Position numbers and translations under genes: made by a program. From Streptomyces sp. Sge12 (GTDB lineage: Bacteria > Actinomycetota > Actinomycetes > Streptomycetales > Streptomycetaceae): a DNA stretch of 64,000 bases. This document shows, piece by piece, positions 1 through 7,973 of the stretch (the stretch's first letter is position 1; each line of letters begins with the position of its first letter). Location of the stretch: assembly GCF_002080455.1 (NCBI RefSeq), contig NZ_CP020555.1, forward strand, positions 3,898,001 through 3,962,000, read 5' to 3'. Below the pieces are notes generated by a model. That model saw nothing but the letters and a program-made list of their open reading frames with translations. It searched no databases and was not told the origin of the DNA.

Positions 1-178
1 TGGCGGTCTCCTCGCGGATCCGGGCGCCCTCCTCCTCGCTGTCGCTCATGGTCCGCTCGTCGTCCCACAGGGTCAGCGTTTTGGCCACGCCCGTGGCCCG
101 GTCGACGAGGTAGAAGACACCCCGGAAGCCGGGAACGTCCTGGACCTGCCTGACGATCGCCTCCGAATTCGCGCTCAC
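1..178 (-). CDS. ABM-like small protein, C-terminal part cut by window edge
   Basis: The gene is read leftwards and runs off the window, so only the first 59 residues are visible. The start is a GTG with a clear GGAGGG ribosome site 5-6 nt upstream. The visible protein contains VPGFRGVFYLVDRATG followed by LTLWDDE, a pattern I associate with dimeric alpha/beta-barrel proteins of the antibiotic-biosynthesis-monooxygenase type. That family assignment is from memory of the pattern only. No catalytic role can be assigned. Confidence 0.7.
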   Translation of the reverse strand, partial: MSANSEAIVRQVQDVPGFRGVFYLVDRATGVAKTLTLWDDERTMSDSEEEGARIREETA

Positions 179-345
179 GTCTCCCTCCGCGGGGACCGGT
201 GAACCCTGGTAGGTGCTCAGCCTCGCGAACATCTGCGGCAGTCCTTCCTCGCAGGGCCGCCGGTCGGGTCACAGGCGGCTCCACGACCAGCGTCCTCCGC
301 CGCGCCGCCCCCCGCATGCCGGAGCGGCGCGACAATGGTCTTGCC

Positions 346-1122
346 ATGGCCGTTTCCATTGCCGAGAGGCGGGACGTCGAGGTGCCGTACATAGCTGTGA
401 CCGCCCTGAGTCATGTCGGTCTGGTGCGCGAGCACAACGAGGACAGCCTCGTCATCGGACCGTGGACCCTGTGCGGGACCGTGACCCAGAGCCCCCAGAC
501 CCTGGTCTTCCCCCTCGGCAGACCGCTCGTCGTCGCGGTCGCGGACGGGCTGGGCGGCCAGCCGGCCGGCGAGGTGGCCAGCGAGCTCGTGGTGCGCCAG
601 CTGTCCTCGCTCGGCTCCACGCTGGACGGCCCGGAGGCCGTCGCCGACGCGCTGAACCTGTGCAACCGTGCCGTGCACTCGGCCACCGAGGGGCGGCCGG
701 AGCTGGCCACCATGGGGACCACGGTCGCGGGCGCCCTCGTCCTGACGGACTCGCTGCTGGCGTTCAACGTCGGCGACAGCAAGGTGTTCCACGCGACGCC
801 GGACGGACTGCGCCAGGTCAGCGTGGACGACAGCCCGCCGCCCGCGCCCGGCCACCGCACCACCTCGGCGGTCACCCAGGTGCTCGGCGGCAGCCGCGCG
901 TACAACGAGGTCACCCCGCACATCGCGGCGCTCGCGGTGACCGAGGGCGACCGCTACCTGGTGTGCAGCGACGGGCTCACCGACCCGGTGCCGAACGAGG
1001 AGATCGAGGCGCTGCTGCGGGTGCACGACGACGGCAGGGCCGCCTTCGAGCTGTGGAAGGCGGCCATCGACGCGGGCGGCCCGGACAACATCACGCTGGC
1101 CCTGCTGCGCATCGGCGCGTAG
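346..1122 (+). CDS. PP2C-family serine/threonine protein phosphatase
   Basis: A 258-residue metal-dependent protein phosphatase, probably cytosolic, removing phosphate from Ser/Thr residues. The PP2C motifs occur in order: REHNEDS near the N terminus, VADGLGG (metal-binding Asp), MGTT, VGDSKVF, VCSDGLTD and GGPDNIT near the C terminus. The frame stays open upstream, with other possible starts at 199 and 316. I chose the ATG at 346 because it gives the usual length with the first motif about 30 residues in. No good ribosome site precedes any candidate, so the start is uncertain. No transmembrane segment or partner kinase gene is present. The next gene is convergent. Confidence 0.88.
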   Translation: MAVSIAERRDVEVPYIAVTALSHVGLVREHNEDSLVIGPWTLCGTVTQSPQTLVFPLGRPLVVAVADGLGGQPAGEVASELVVRQLSSLGSTLDGPEAVADALNLCNRAVHSATEGRPELATMGTTVAGALVLTDSLLAFNVGDSKVFHATPDGLRQVSVDDSPPPAPGHRTTSAVTQVLGGSRAYNEVTPHIAALAVTEGDRYLVCSDGLTDPVPNEEIEALLRVHDDGRAAFELWKAAIDAGGPDNITLALLRIGA

Positions 1123-1179
1123 CGCGGCGGGGCGCCGGGCCGGGAGGTCGCCGAGGGCGGTCGGTCCAGGGCGGTCGGG

Positions 1180-1545
1180 CTAGGGCGTGGTCACGCTCTT
1201 GGTGTAGGCGTCGCCGAGGTCGCGGACGTCCACCGAGGCGTGCACCACCAGGCCGGCGGCCTTCGCCGTGTGGCGCTCGACCAGTTCCAGCACCGCGCGG
1301 GTCAGCCGGGACTTGGTCTGCGCGGTGCGGCCCCGGGCGATGGCCAGCTCGACGTGGACGACCACCGACCGGCCGTCGGTGCCCTCCCCCACGACGGACT
1401 CCTCCAGGCGGTGGAAGCGCGTCTTGCAGTTGCCGATCGCGGTGTCGAGGATCTCGACCGCCAGCGCGTGCAGTTCGAGCGCGAACGCCCGCCGGTCGAA
1501 GGCACCGGTCAGCGAGTCCGAGTAGTCGACGACTGCGTGGGGCAC
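1180..1545 (-). CDS. 5-carboxymethyl-2-hydroxymuconate delta-isomerase-like tautomerase
   Basis: A 121-residue protein of the tautomerase superfamily, resembling HpaF of the homoprotocatechuate pathway. The GTG start has AGGGAG 7 nt upstream and leads directly into Pro-His. After removal of the initiator residue this leaves the N-terminal proline that acts as the catalytic base in this superfamily. The length fits HpaF-like enzymes (about 125 residues). No other homoprotocatechuate genes are nearby, so the physiological substrate is unknown. The frame is open further upstream, but the GTG is supported by both the ribosome site and the Pro-1. Confidence 0.78.
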   Translation of the reverse strand: MPHAVVDYSDSLTGAFDRRAFALELHALAVEILDTAIGNCKTRFHRLEESVVGEGTDGRSVVVHVELAIARGRTAQTKSRLTRAVLELVERHTAKAAGLVVHASVDVRDLGDAYTKSVTTP

Positions 1546-1698
1546 GGGACACTCCCTGCTCTGCGGATTCGGGGCAACGGGCCCCGGCCCCGCGCCGGTT
1601 GGCGGGGCCATGGGCGACGGTATCCGAGCCGGCCCGGCCGGGGCGGCTCCTGCGGATCCCGCCGGGCCTGCGGGATCCGCAGGAGCCGCCTTACGGCG

Positions 1699-2187
1699 TC
1701 ACCCGTCGAGCGCGTCGAGGCGGGCCGCGAGGCGCCGCAGCGCCCTGGCGCCGAGCGGAGCCATCAGCGGGCGCAGCACCGGGTCGGCCAACCGGAGGCC
1801 CGGGAGGCGCAGGCCGCCGAAGAAGGCCAGCCGGGTGCCGTCCGGCTCGGCCACGGCGGCCATGCCGCCCAGCACGAACCGGCTCTGCATGAGGCACCAG
1901 CCCGGCCTCAGCACGATGTCGAAGCGCGCCCGCAGGCCGAGCGGGCTGCGGGCCCGCGCTTCCAGCCGCTCCCCTGCGGCGGAGGTCACGGTGAAGGAGG
2001 CGATGTCGGTGATCATGAGGGGCAGCTGGTTCTCCAGATCGGAGACGACCCCCCAGACCCGGTCGAACGGGGCGTCGACCACGCACTCCGCGAAGCTGGT
2101 GCCCGCAGTGCTGCGGGCGATCACCCGGAGCCTGCGGACGGCGTCGAGTTCGGCGACGACCGGCCAGGAGTCCTTCAACGTCCCCAC
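1699..2187 (-). CDS. SRPBCC (START-like) family protein
   Basis: A 162-residue protein with the SRPBCC pattern: an N-terminal ADSTAGTSFAECVV-like beta strand followed by DAPFDRVWGVVSDLENQLP and a long C-terminal helix. Members bind hydrophobic ligands in a helix-grip cavity; the ligand here is unknown. The proposed GTG start lies 10 nt inside the end of the upstream sigma-factor gene. A TTG at 2178 is the alternative. The overlap suggests translational coupling to the sigma factor and therefore a shared process. The start is the weakest part of this call. Confidence 0.75.
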   Translation of the reverse strand: MGTLKDSWPVVAELDAVRRLRVIARSTAGTSFAECVVDAPFDRVWGVVSDLENQLPLMITDIASFTVTSAAGERLEARARSPLGLRARFDIVLRPGWCLMQSRFVLGGMAAVAEPDGTRLAFFGGLRLPGLRLADPVLRPLMAPLGARALRRLAARLDALDG

Positions 2188-2687
2188 GCCTTCCGGAAGT
2201 TGCGGCGGGCCCGGAAGAGCCGGGTCCGCACGGTGGGTTCGGGCACGCCGAGGAGCGCGCTGACGGCGTGCTCGTCCAGGCCCTCCAGGTCCCGCAGCAC
2301 CAGGACGGCGCGGTGCGCCGGGGACAGCCGCTCCAGTACGTCGCGCACATCGGCCGCGAGCTGCGGATCGTCGCGGGCGGGAACGTCGTCGAGCGGCTCC
2401 GGTACGGACCGGGCCGCGGCGCGGGCGACCCGTACGGCCTCCCGTACGGCGATCACCCGGGCCCAGCCGAACAGGGCGGCGGGTTCCCGGAGTTGGCCGA
2501 TGCTGCGGAAGATCACGATCAGCGCCTCCTGGGTGGCGTCCGGACCGTCCTGCAGGGCGATGGGACCGCACAGCCGGCCCACGTACGGGGTCAGCAGGTC
2601 CAGCAGCTCCTGGGTGGCCAGCCGGTCGCCGCGCTGGGCGGCGCGCACCAGCGGGGCCGGATCGACCCGCTCGGCCGCGGTCCTCAT
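2175..2687 (-). CDS. ECF-type RNA polymerase sigma factor
   Basis: A 170-residue sigma-70-family protein of extracytoplasmic-function size. Region 2 covers about residues 15-75 (QELLDLLTPYVGRL, then DATQEALIVIFRSIGQL). Region 4 covers about residues 110-165 (LSPAHRAVLVLRDLEGLDEHAVSALLGVPEPTVRTRLFRARR-type helix-turn-helix). The ATG has AAGGGGGA 4-6 nt upstream. No anti-sigma factor gene is adjacent; the overlapping downstream gene encodes an SRPBCC protein instead. A possible sensory link between the two is inference. The upstream intergenic stretch is shared with the divergent cold-shock gene. Confidence 0.88.
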   Translation of the reverse strand: MRTAAERVDPAPLVRAAQRGDRLATQELLDLLTPYVGRLCGPIALQDGPDATQEALIVIFRSIGQLREPAALFGWARVIAVREAVRVARAAARSVPEPLDDVPARDDPQLAADVRDVLERLSPAHRAVLVLRDLEGLDEHAVSALLGVPEPTVRTRLFRARRNFRKAWGR

Positions 2688-2909
2688 GGACGTCCCCCTT
2701 CTCGACGGGCTCTCGGGAAGGAGGAGGGCGCGGACCGGCCGAATGTTCCACGTGACCTGCGCCACACCGCTACCGCGTCCCGACGGGGCCGATTCCGCGA
2801 AAAAACCTGGCGTTCATATGATTTCCCGGTTCGAAATTTCGCCCCTCCGGACGCGGAATTTCGGTCCGGACGCGCGGAATTTTTCCCTGCCATCGGTGGC
2901 CCACTGTGC

Positions 2910-2915
2910 TACGGT
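2910..2915 (+). promoter_or_regulatory. Candidate -10 box of cold-shock gene
   Basis: TACGGT matches the actinobacterial -10 pattern TAnnnT and follows the phased AT-rich blocks. No good -35 hexamer is visible. If used, transcription would begin near 2922 and give a leader of roughly 175 nt. Confidence 0.4.
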
Positions 2916-2951
2916 GACGTTCGTTGCAGTTGTGGTTCCCAAAAAACTTAC

Positions 2952-2989
2952 AAGTGCTCTCACCAGATTTTCCGGTGGGCGCACTTTTT
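2952..2989 (+). terminator. Terminator-like hairpin inside the cold-shock leader
   Basis: AAGTGCTCTCACC (2952-2964) pairs with GGTGGGCGCACTT (2974-2986), with one mismatch, one wobble and a 9-nt loop. Five T residues follow directly (2985-2989). This is the canonical shape of an intrinsic terminator. It lies between the likely promoter and the start codon 109 nt downstream, so it could act as an attenuator or temperature-sensitive leader. It could also end a short RNA. Confidence 0.55.
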
Positions 2990-3097
2990 ATTTCCGGTGC
3001 ATGCAGTGAGAATTACGCGTTCCGGTCGGGGCAATCATCACGGCGACACCGGTCCCGCACAGTGCGGATCCGGGCACTGCCCCAAAGGAGAATTCAT

Positions 3098-3301
3098 ATG
3101 GCATCTGGCACCGTGAAGTGGTTCAACGCGGAAAAGGGCTTCGGCTTCATCGAGCAGGAGGGCGGCGGCGCCGACGTCTTCGCCCACTACTCGAACATCG
3201 CCTCTTCCGGCTTCCGTGAGCTTCAGGAAGGCCAGAAGGTTACCTTCGACGTCACGCAGGGCCAGAAGGGCCCGCAGGCCGAGAACATCGTTCCCGCCTG
3301 A
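3098..3301 (+). CDS. CspA-family cold-shock protein
   Basis: A 67-residue single cold-shock domain protein that binds single-stranded RNA and DNA as a chaperone in the cytoplasm. It has both RNA-binding motifs, KGFGFI (RNP1) and VFAHYS (RNP2), the N-terminal GTVKWFN strand and the QKGPQAENI C-terminal strand. Length and composition are those of the family. A strong AAAGGAG lies 7 nt before the ATG. The long AT-rich leader upstream, with a terminator-like hairpin, suggests post-initiation control. Several paralogues are usual in Streptomyces, so I give no gene number. Confidence 0.96.
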   Translation: MASGTVKWFNAEKGFGFIEQEGGGADVFAHYSNIASSGFRELQEGQKVTFDVTQGQKGPQAENIVPA

Positions 3302-3316
3302 CGTCTGCGCAGACGC

Positions 3317-3352
3317 GGCCGAGGTCAGCACCCTGGGGTGCGGGCCTCGGCC
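3317..3352 (+). terminator. Hairpin terminator after cold-shock gene
   Basis: GGCCGAGG (3317-3324) pairs with CCTCGGCC (3345-3352), and an inner GCACC/GGTGC stem extends the hairpin. There is no T run, as is common for terminators in these genomes. A separate 12-nt palindrome, GTCTGCGCAGAC, starts just after the stop codon at 3303. Confidence 0.6.
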
Positions 3353-3423
3353 GTCCGCGTTCTCCGGAGTTTCGCTGAATTCGCACGGCCGCTCCGCCGG
3401 CACCCTTGCTAGAGTCCGTGCCC

Positions 3424-3795
3424 ATGTCGATCCCTGACGACCTGCTCCTCGATCTCGCCTCCATGGTCGAGTCGGAGCAGACCAATCAGATGTCCCTGAC
3501 CGTCGTGGTCCACGGCGCCGTCATCACAGGCCGCCTCGCCCCCGAGAACGTCTGGCGTCAGCGGGTGGCCGAGGTCCTACGGGACTCGGACCAGCTGGGC
3601 CCGTTCGCCGAGATCTTCAGCTCTCCCGCACGAGGCGCCAGACACCAGGCCGGAGCCCCCTCCCACCTGCATTTCCATGTGGCACGCATCCTCCAGGGCA
3701 CCCTGGGCATCCCCGAGACCGGCGGGATGTACCGGATCGCGGTCAAGGACGTCAGCGCCTGGACCGTAGGAGACTTCAGCTACTCCGACAAATAG
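3424..3795 (+). CDS. Conserved protein, possibly GvpU-like
   Basis: A 123-residue protein with no signal peptide or membrane segment. Recognisable stretches are LLLDLASMVESEQTNQMSL, VVHGAVITGRLAP and SAWTVGDFSYSD. From memory, similar Streptomyces proteins carry the label gas vesicle accessory protein GvpU; I cannot verify this. No other gas-vesicle gene is in the window, so the label may say little about function. A TAGAGT box 8 nt before the ATG suggests a leaderless transcript. Confidence 0.75.
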   Translation: MSIPDDLLLDLASMVESEQTNQMSLTVVVHGAVITGRLAPENVWRQRVAEVLRDSDQLGPFAEIFSSPARGARHQAGAPSHLHFHVARILQGTLGIPETGGMYRIAVKDVSAWTVGDFSYSDK

Positions 3796-3830
3796 CCCTC
3801 CCCCTCCCCCTTCCGGCACGACGACGGAGA

Positions 3831-3861
3831 ACGGCCCCCGCGCTTCACCTGCGGGGGCCGT
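3831..3861. terminator. Bidirectional terminator between convergent genes
   Basis: A perfect 11-bp stem, ACGGCCCCCGC (3831-3841) with GCGGGGGCCGT (3851-3861), has a 9-nt loop. It sits between two convergent stop codons and can serve both. Confidence 0.75.
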
Positions 3862-3881
3862 CCTCGACCGAACCGAACCGG

Positions 3882-4412
3882 TTACTTGCAGGGCGGCACG
3901 AGGCGCACGCGGTCGATGATCGCGATGTTGTTGCTCTTCATGATCGCGGTGACCTCCCCGCACACGTCGTTGACGCGCACCGGGCCCGCGTACTGGCTGA
4001 AGTTGCCCTCGTCCGTGCTGCACACCTGCGGCGTGCCCGCGGGGCGCCCCTTGGTCTCGCACAGCTTCAGCTTCATGTACTTCGCCGTGCCGAGGTTGTT
4101 GTCGAACACGGCGCAGGACCCCGTCCCGGCCTTGCGGTAGGTGAAGAGGGTGCCGAGGCGCCGCGAGTCCGGAAGCTGCTCGGCGAAGGTCAGCTCGTAG
4201 CCGGCGCCGCACAGGTTGGCCGTCGCAGCGGCCGCCACCGGCTGCGCCGCGGCGACGGCGCGCGTGGCGGCGTCCGCCCGGTCGGAGATCCGCACGCCCC
4301 CGGCAGGAACGGCGTCCACCGCGTACGCCTGCGGCGCGGTCACGCCGAAGGAGGCCATGGCGACCGCGGCCACGGCCACGCGCATCGCGGATTTCCCGGA
4401 AACGAAAGACAT
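3882..4412 (-). CDS. Secreted hypothetical protein with six cysteines
   Basis: A 176-residue protein I do not recognise. It begins with a typical Sec signal: Lys/Arg near the N terminus, then an Ala/Val-rich core ending in APQAYA, with cleavage expected near residue 31. The mature part has six cysteines (in LCGAG, SCAVF, LCETK, VCSTD, VCGEV and the C-terminal PPCK), which suggests up to three disulfide bonds outside the cell. The ATG has GGGGGAA just upstream. The gene stands alone, convergent with the preceding one and divergent from the large regulator. Confidence 0.8.
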   Translation of the reverse strand: MSFVSGKSAMRVAVAAVAMASFGVTAPQAYAVDAVPAGGVRISDRADAATRAVAAAQPVAAAATANLCGAGYELTFAEQLPDSRRLGTLFTYRKAGTGSCAVFDNNLGTAKYMKLKLCETKGRPAGTPQVCSTDEGNFSQYAGPVRVNDVCGEVTAIMKSNNIAIIDRVRLVPPCK

Positions 4413-4640
4413 GTACTTCCCCCGTGATGGATCGGCAAAACAATCGCGACCCCACGATCCCACCGCCGCCGCGACTCCGGCTAAAGTGCCGCTAAACTGC
4501 CCGCACTTCGCCCCGCGGGCTCGCCCCCGGCCGGAAGGACATCCTGCGGACCGCCTTCAACTCCCACCATTTCAGACCTAATCCGACACCCTCGGATAAC
4601 GCCGTGGCAATACCGCCGGTATGCGCCGCACAATGTCGCC

Positions 4641-7600
4641 ATGCGGATCTCGATGCTGGGACCCCTCGACGTACGGGGTGAGGACGGAAGCGGCGTCGGA
4701 GTCGGCGGAACACGACTGCGGGCACTGCTGATCCTGCTGGCGCTCGAACCGGGGCGCGTGGTCGCCTCCGAGCTGCTGATCGACGGCATCTGGCAGGACG
4801 ACCCCCCGGCCGGCGCCACCAACGCCCTCCAGGCCCTGGTGTCACGGCTGCGCCGGGCCCTGCCCGGCGTGGACCTGGAGTCCCACCCGGCCGGATACCG
4901 CCTCGTCGTCGAGCCCGACGCCGTGGACGTGGTCCGCTTCGAGGCGCTGGCCGCGGCGGGCCGCGGAGCGCTGGCCCGGGATCCCGAGGACGCCGCCCGC
5001 CTGCTGCGCCGCGCCCTGGAGCTGTGGCGCGGTCCCGCCCTGCTGGACGTGGCCGCTCGGCCGTTCTTCCGGGCCCCGGTGACCCGGCTGACGGAGCTGC
5101 GTGCGGCGGTCCTGGAGGACCGGATCGAGGCGGACCTACGGGTCGGCCGCGGCCGGGAGCTCACCGGCGAGCTCGGCTCCCTCGTCGCCGAACACCCCTT
5201 GCGGGAGCGGCTCGTCGGGGCGCTGATGCGGGCGCTCGTCGCCGCCGGGCGGCCCGCCGAGGCCCTCACCGCCTACCGCAGCGCGCGCGAGGCCCTCGCC
5301 GAGGAGCTCGGGGTGGACCCGTCGCCCGAGCTGTCCGCCCTGCACACCGCCGTACTGCGCGGGGAACTGGACGTCCCCGCGGGGCCGCCGGCCGCCCCGG
5401 GCCCACCGCGGCCGGAGTCGCCGTTGCCGTTGCCGTTGCCGTCGTCGGCTCTGCCGTCACCAGCGGCTGTGCCGCCCCTGCCGCCGACCAACCTGCCCGC
5501 CGGGCTGGCCAGTTTCGTGGGCCGGGACGAGGACCTCGCCCGGGTGGCCGCCCTGCTGGACCGGTTCCGGCTCACCACGCTGATCGGACCCGGCGGCGCG
5601 GGCAAGACCCGGCTGGCCATCCAGAGCGCCCGCCCCCTGCCGGCCCGCTTCCCCGACGGCGTCCGGCTGGTGGAGCTCGCGCCGCTGGGCGCGGAGGGCG
5701 ACGTACCGTCGGCCGTCCTGAACGCGCTGGGCCTGCGGGAGCAGGCGCCCGCGGCGGGCGATCCGCTGGACCGGCTCACCGCGGCCCTGCGCACCCGCAC
5801 CGCACTGCTGGTCCTGGACAACTGCGAGCACCTGGTCGATGCCGTCGCCGCGCTGGCCGAACGGCTGCTCGGCGCCTGCCCCGGGCTGCGCATCCTGGCG
5901 ACGAGCCGCGAGCCGCTCGGCCTCACCGGCGAGGCGCTGTGGACGGTGCGGCCGCTGGCCCTCCCGCCCCCGGACGCGGACGCGGCGCAGGCCCTGTCGT
6001 ACGCGGCGGTCCGGCTGCTCGGCGACCGCGCCACGGCCGCCCGTCCCGACTTCTCGGTCACCGAGGAGAGCGCCCCGGCCGTGACCCGGATCTGCCGGGC
6101 CCTGGACGGCATGCCGCTGGCCATCGAACTGGCGGCGGCCCGGCTGCGCACCATGAGCCCCGAGCAGCTCGCGGCCCGGCTCGACGACCGCTTCCGGCTG
6201 CTGACGGGTGGCGCGCGGACGGCCCCGCGCCAGCACCGGACCTTGCGCGCGGTGGTCGACTGGAGCTGGGAACTGCTGACGGAGGCCGAGCGGACGCTGC
6301 TGCGCCGGCTCGCCGCCTTCCCCGGCGGCGCCACGGTGGAGGCCGCCGAAGGCGTCTGCGCGGGCGGCCCGGTCGAGGCCTTCGACGTGCTCGACCTGAT
6401 CACCTCGCTGACCGACAAGTCCCTGCTGGTGACGGCGGGCGACGGGCGCTACCGGATGCTGGAGACGATCCGGGCCTACGGCCTGGAGAAGCTCGCGGAG
6501 GCCGGCGAGCGCGAGGCCGTCCGCCGCGCGCACGCCGCGTACTTCACCGGACTGGCCCGCGCCGCGGATCCGTACCTGCGGCGGGCGGAGCAGCTGGAGT
6601 GGCTCGGGCGGCTCGCCGCGGAGCACGACAACCTGGCCGGGGCCCTGCGCGGCGCCCTGACGGCGGGCGACGCGCGGGCGGCCGTACGGCTGGTGGCGGC
6701 GGCCGGCTGGTACTGGTGGCTCGGCGGCCACAAGGCGGAAGGCGCCGAACTGGCCGCGCGGGCCCTGGCGCTGCCGCCGTCCGCCGCGGTGGACGGCGAG
6801 CCGGACCCCGCCGGCGACGACGAGGCCCGGGCCGTGGCCTGCGCGCTGGCCGTGCTGTTCGCGACGGCGGGACTCGGCGACGACCGGCGCACCGGGGAAC
6901 TGCTCCGCGAGGGGGTGCTGCTCGCCGGGCGGACGGGCAGCCGGCATCCCGTGGTCCGCTTCCTGGAGCCGATGGACCGGCTGCTGCGCAGCGCCGGCGG
7001 GGGCGCACCGGCCCCGGTGGACGCGTGGGCGGGACTGCTGGCCGACGAGGACCCCTGGGTCCGGGCGCAGGCGCGGCTGGAGGGGGCCAAGACCCTGCTC
7101 GGGGCGGGCGGCCCGCCGGCGGAGGCGGAGGCCGCCATCGAGGCGGCCCTGGCCGGGTTCCGCGGGCTCGGCGAACGCTGGGGGATCTCCTTTGCGCTGA
7201 CGCTGCTGGCCGACCTGGTGGCCCGGCGCGGCGACCACCGTGCGGCGATCGGCCACTACGAGGAGGCCGTGGCGGTCATCGGCGAGCTGGGCGTCGTCGA
7301 GGACCGGCTGTACGCGTGGGTCAGGCAGGCGCAGCTGTGCCGGCTGGCCGGGGACCCGGCCGGCAGCGCGGCGGCGATGGAGCGGGCGGAGCGGCACGCG
7401 GTGGCGGCCGGCTGGCCCGAGGCGCTGGCCATGATGGCCCACGGCAAGGCGGACCTGGCGCGGTGGAGCGGCGAACCGGCCCTGGCCCGGGCCGAACTGG
7501 CGCGGGCCGGGGAGGCGGTCCGCGAGGTGGCCGTGCACCCGGTGTTCCAGGTGGTCCTCCTCGATTCCCTCGGGTATCTGGACGCGGCGGACGGCCAGTT

Positions 7601-7973
7601 GGAAGCCGCCCGCGCGCACCGCGCCGAGGCCCTCGAACTGGCCGTGGCCGCCCGGCACGCGCCCACGCTCGCGCAGGTGCTGGTCGGTGTCGCGGATCAG
7701 GCGGTACGGCTGGACCGTCCGCGGGAGGCCGCCGGGCTGCTGGCCGCGGCCCTGGCCGTGCGCGGCGGACCGGACCACTCGCGCGCCGACGCGGCCCGGG
7801 TGGAGGCCGCGGCGCGCGCCGCGCTCGGCGGGACGTACGAGGAGTACGAGGAGTACGCGCGGTACGGGTCCGACGCGGACGATGCGGACGCCCGGGGCGC
7901 CCGCGCCGACGCCGACGACGCGTGGTGGCCGCGGGCCGTACGGGACCTCGCGCGGGTCACCCTGAGCGGCTGA
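4641..7973 (+). CDS. AfsR/SARP-type regulator: DNA-binding, BTAD, NB-ARC and TPR-like
   Basis: A 1110-residue cytoplasmic transcriptional regulator. Residues about 5-90 form the OmpR-like winged helix, and about 95-245 the bacterial transcriptional activation domain. A Pro/Ala linker precedes an NB-ARC ATPase with Walker A GPGGAGKT (316-323) and Walker B LLVLDN (to about residue 394), then the RILATSREPLGL sensor region. The C-terminal half is Ala/Leu-rich and helical, consistent with tetratricopeptide repeats, and ends in an acidic tail (YEEYEEYARYGSDADD). Such proteins usually activate secondary metabolism through direct repeats with 11-bp spacing. No biosynthetic cluster is adjacent. The last 17 nt overlap the convergent hydrolase gene. 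Confidence 0.92.
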   Translation: MRISMLGPLDVRGEDGSGVGVGGTRLRALLILLALEPGRVVASELLIDGIWQDDPPAGATNALQALVSRLRRALPGVDLESHPAGYRLVVEPDAVDVVRFEALAAAGRGALARDPEDAARLLRRALELWRGPALLDVAARPFFRAPVTRLTELRAAVLEDRIEADLRVGRGRELTGELGSLVAEHPLRERLVGALMRALVAAGRPAEALTAYRSAREALAEELGVDPSPELSALHTAVLRGELDVPAGPPAAPGPPRPESPLPLPLPSSALPSPAAVPPLPPTNLPAGLASFVGRDEDLARVAALLDRFRLTTLIGPGGAGKTRLAIQSARPLPARFPDGVRLVELAPLGAEGDVPSAVLNALGLREQAPAAGDPLDRLTAALRTRTALLVLDNCEHLVDAVAALAERLLGACPGLRILATSREPLGLTGEALWTVRPLALPPPDADAAQALSYAAVRLLGDRATAARPDFSVTEESAPAVTRICRALDGMPLAIELAAARLRTMSPEQLAARLDDRFRLLTGGARTAPRQHRTLRAVVDWSWELLTEAERTLLRRLAAFPGGATVEAAEGVCAGGPVEAFDVLDLITSLTDKSLLVTAGDGRYRMLETIRAYGLEKLAEAGEREAVRRAHAAYFTGLARAADPYLRRAEQLEWLGRLAAEHDNLAGALRGALTAGDARAAVRLVAAAGWYWWLGGHKAEGAELAARALALPPSAAVDGEPDPAGDDEARAVACALAVLFATAGLGDDRRTGELLREGVLLAGRTGSRHPVVRFLEPMDRLLRSAGGGAPAPVDAWAGLLADEDPWVRAQARLEGAKTLLGAGGPPAEAEAAIEAALAGFRGLGERWGISFALTLLADLVARRGDHRAAIGHYEEAVAVIGELGVVEDRLYAWVRQAQLCRLAGDPAGSAAAMERAERHAVAAGWPEALAMMAHGKADLARWSGEPALARAELARAGEAVREVAVHPVFQVVLLDSLGYLDAADGQLEAARAHRAEALELAVAARHAPTLAQVLVGVADQAVRLDRPREAAGLLAAALAVRGGPDHSRADAARVEAAARAALGGTYEEYEEYARYGSDADDADARGARADADDAWWPRAVRDLARVTLSG

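Larger units (their letters stand above)
2688..3097. other. AT-rich divergent intergenic region with cold-shock leader
   Basis: About 410 bases without a gene separate the sigma factor from the cold-shock gene. The segment is far richer in A and T than its surroundings. It has A-tracts at 2800-2805 and 2941-2946 and three AATTT blocks starting at 2835, 2857 and 2878, about two helical turns apart. Near-repeats of TCCGGACGCGGAATTT occur at about 2846 and 2865. It appears to hold the promoter and a long untranslated leader of the downstream gene. Confidence 0.6.

Noticed and set aside
3424..3795. A gas-vesicle locus inferred from the GvpU-like protein
   Set aside because: No GvpA, GvpF, GvpN or other gas-vesicle gene is present in 64 kb.
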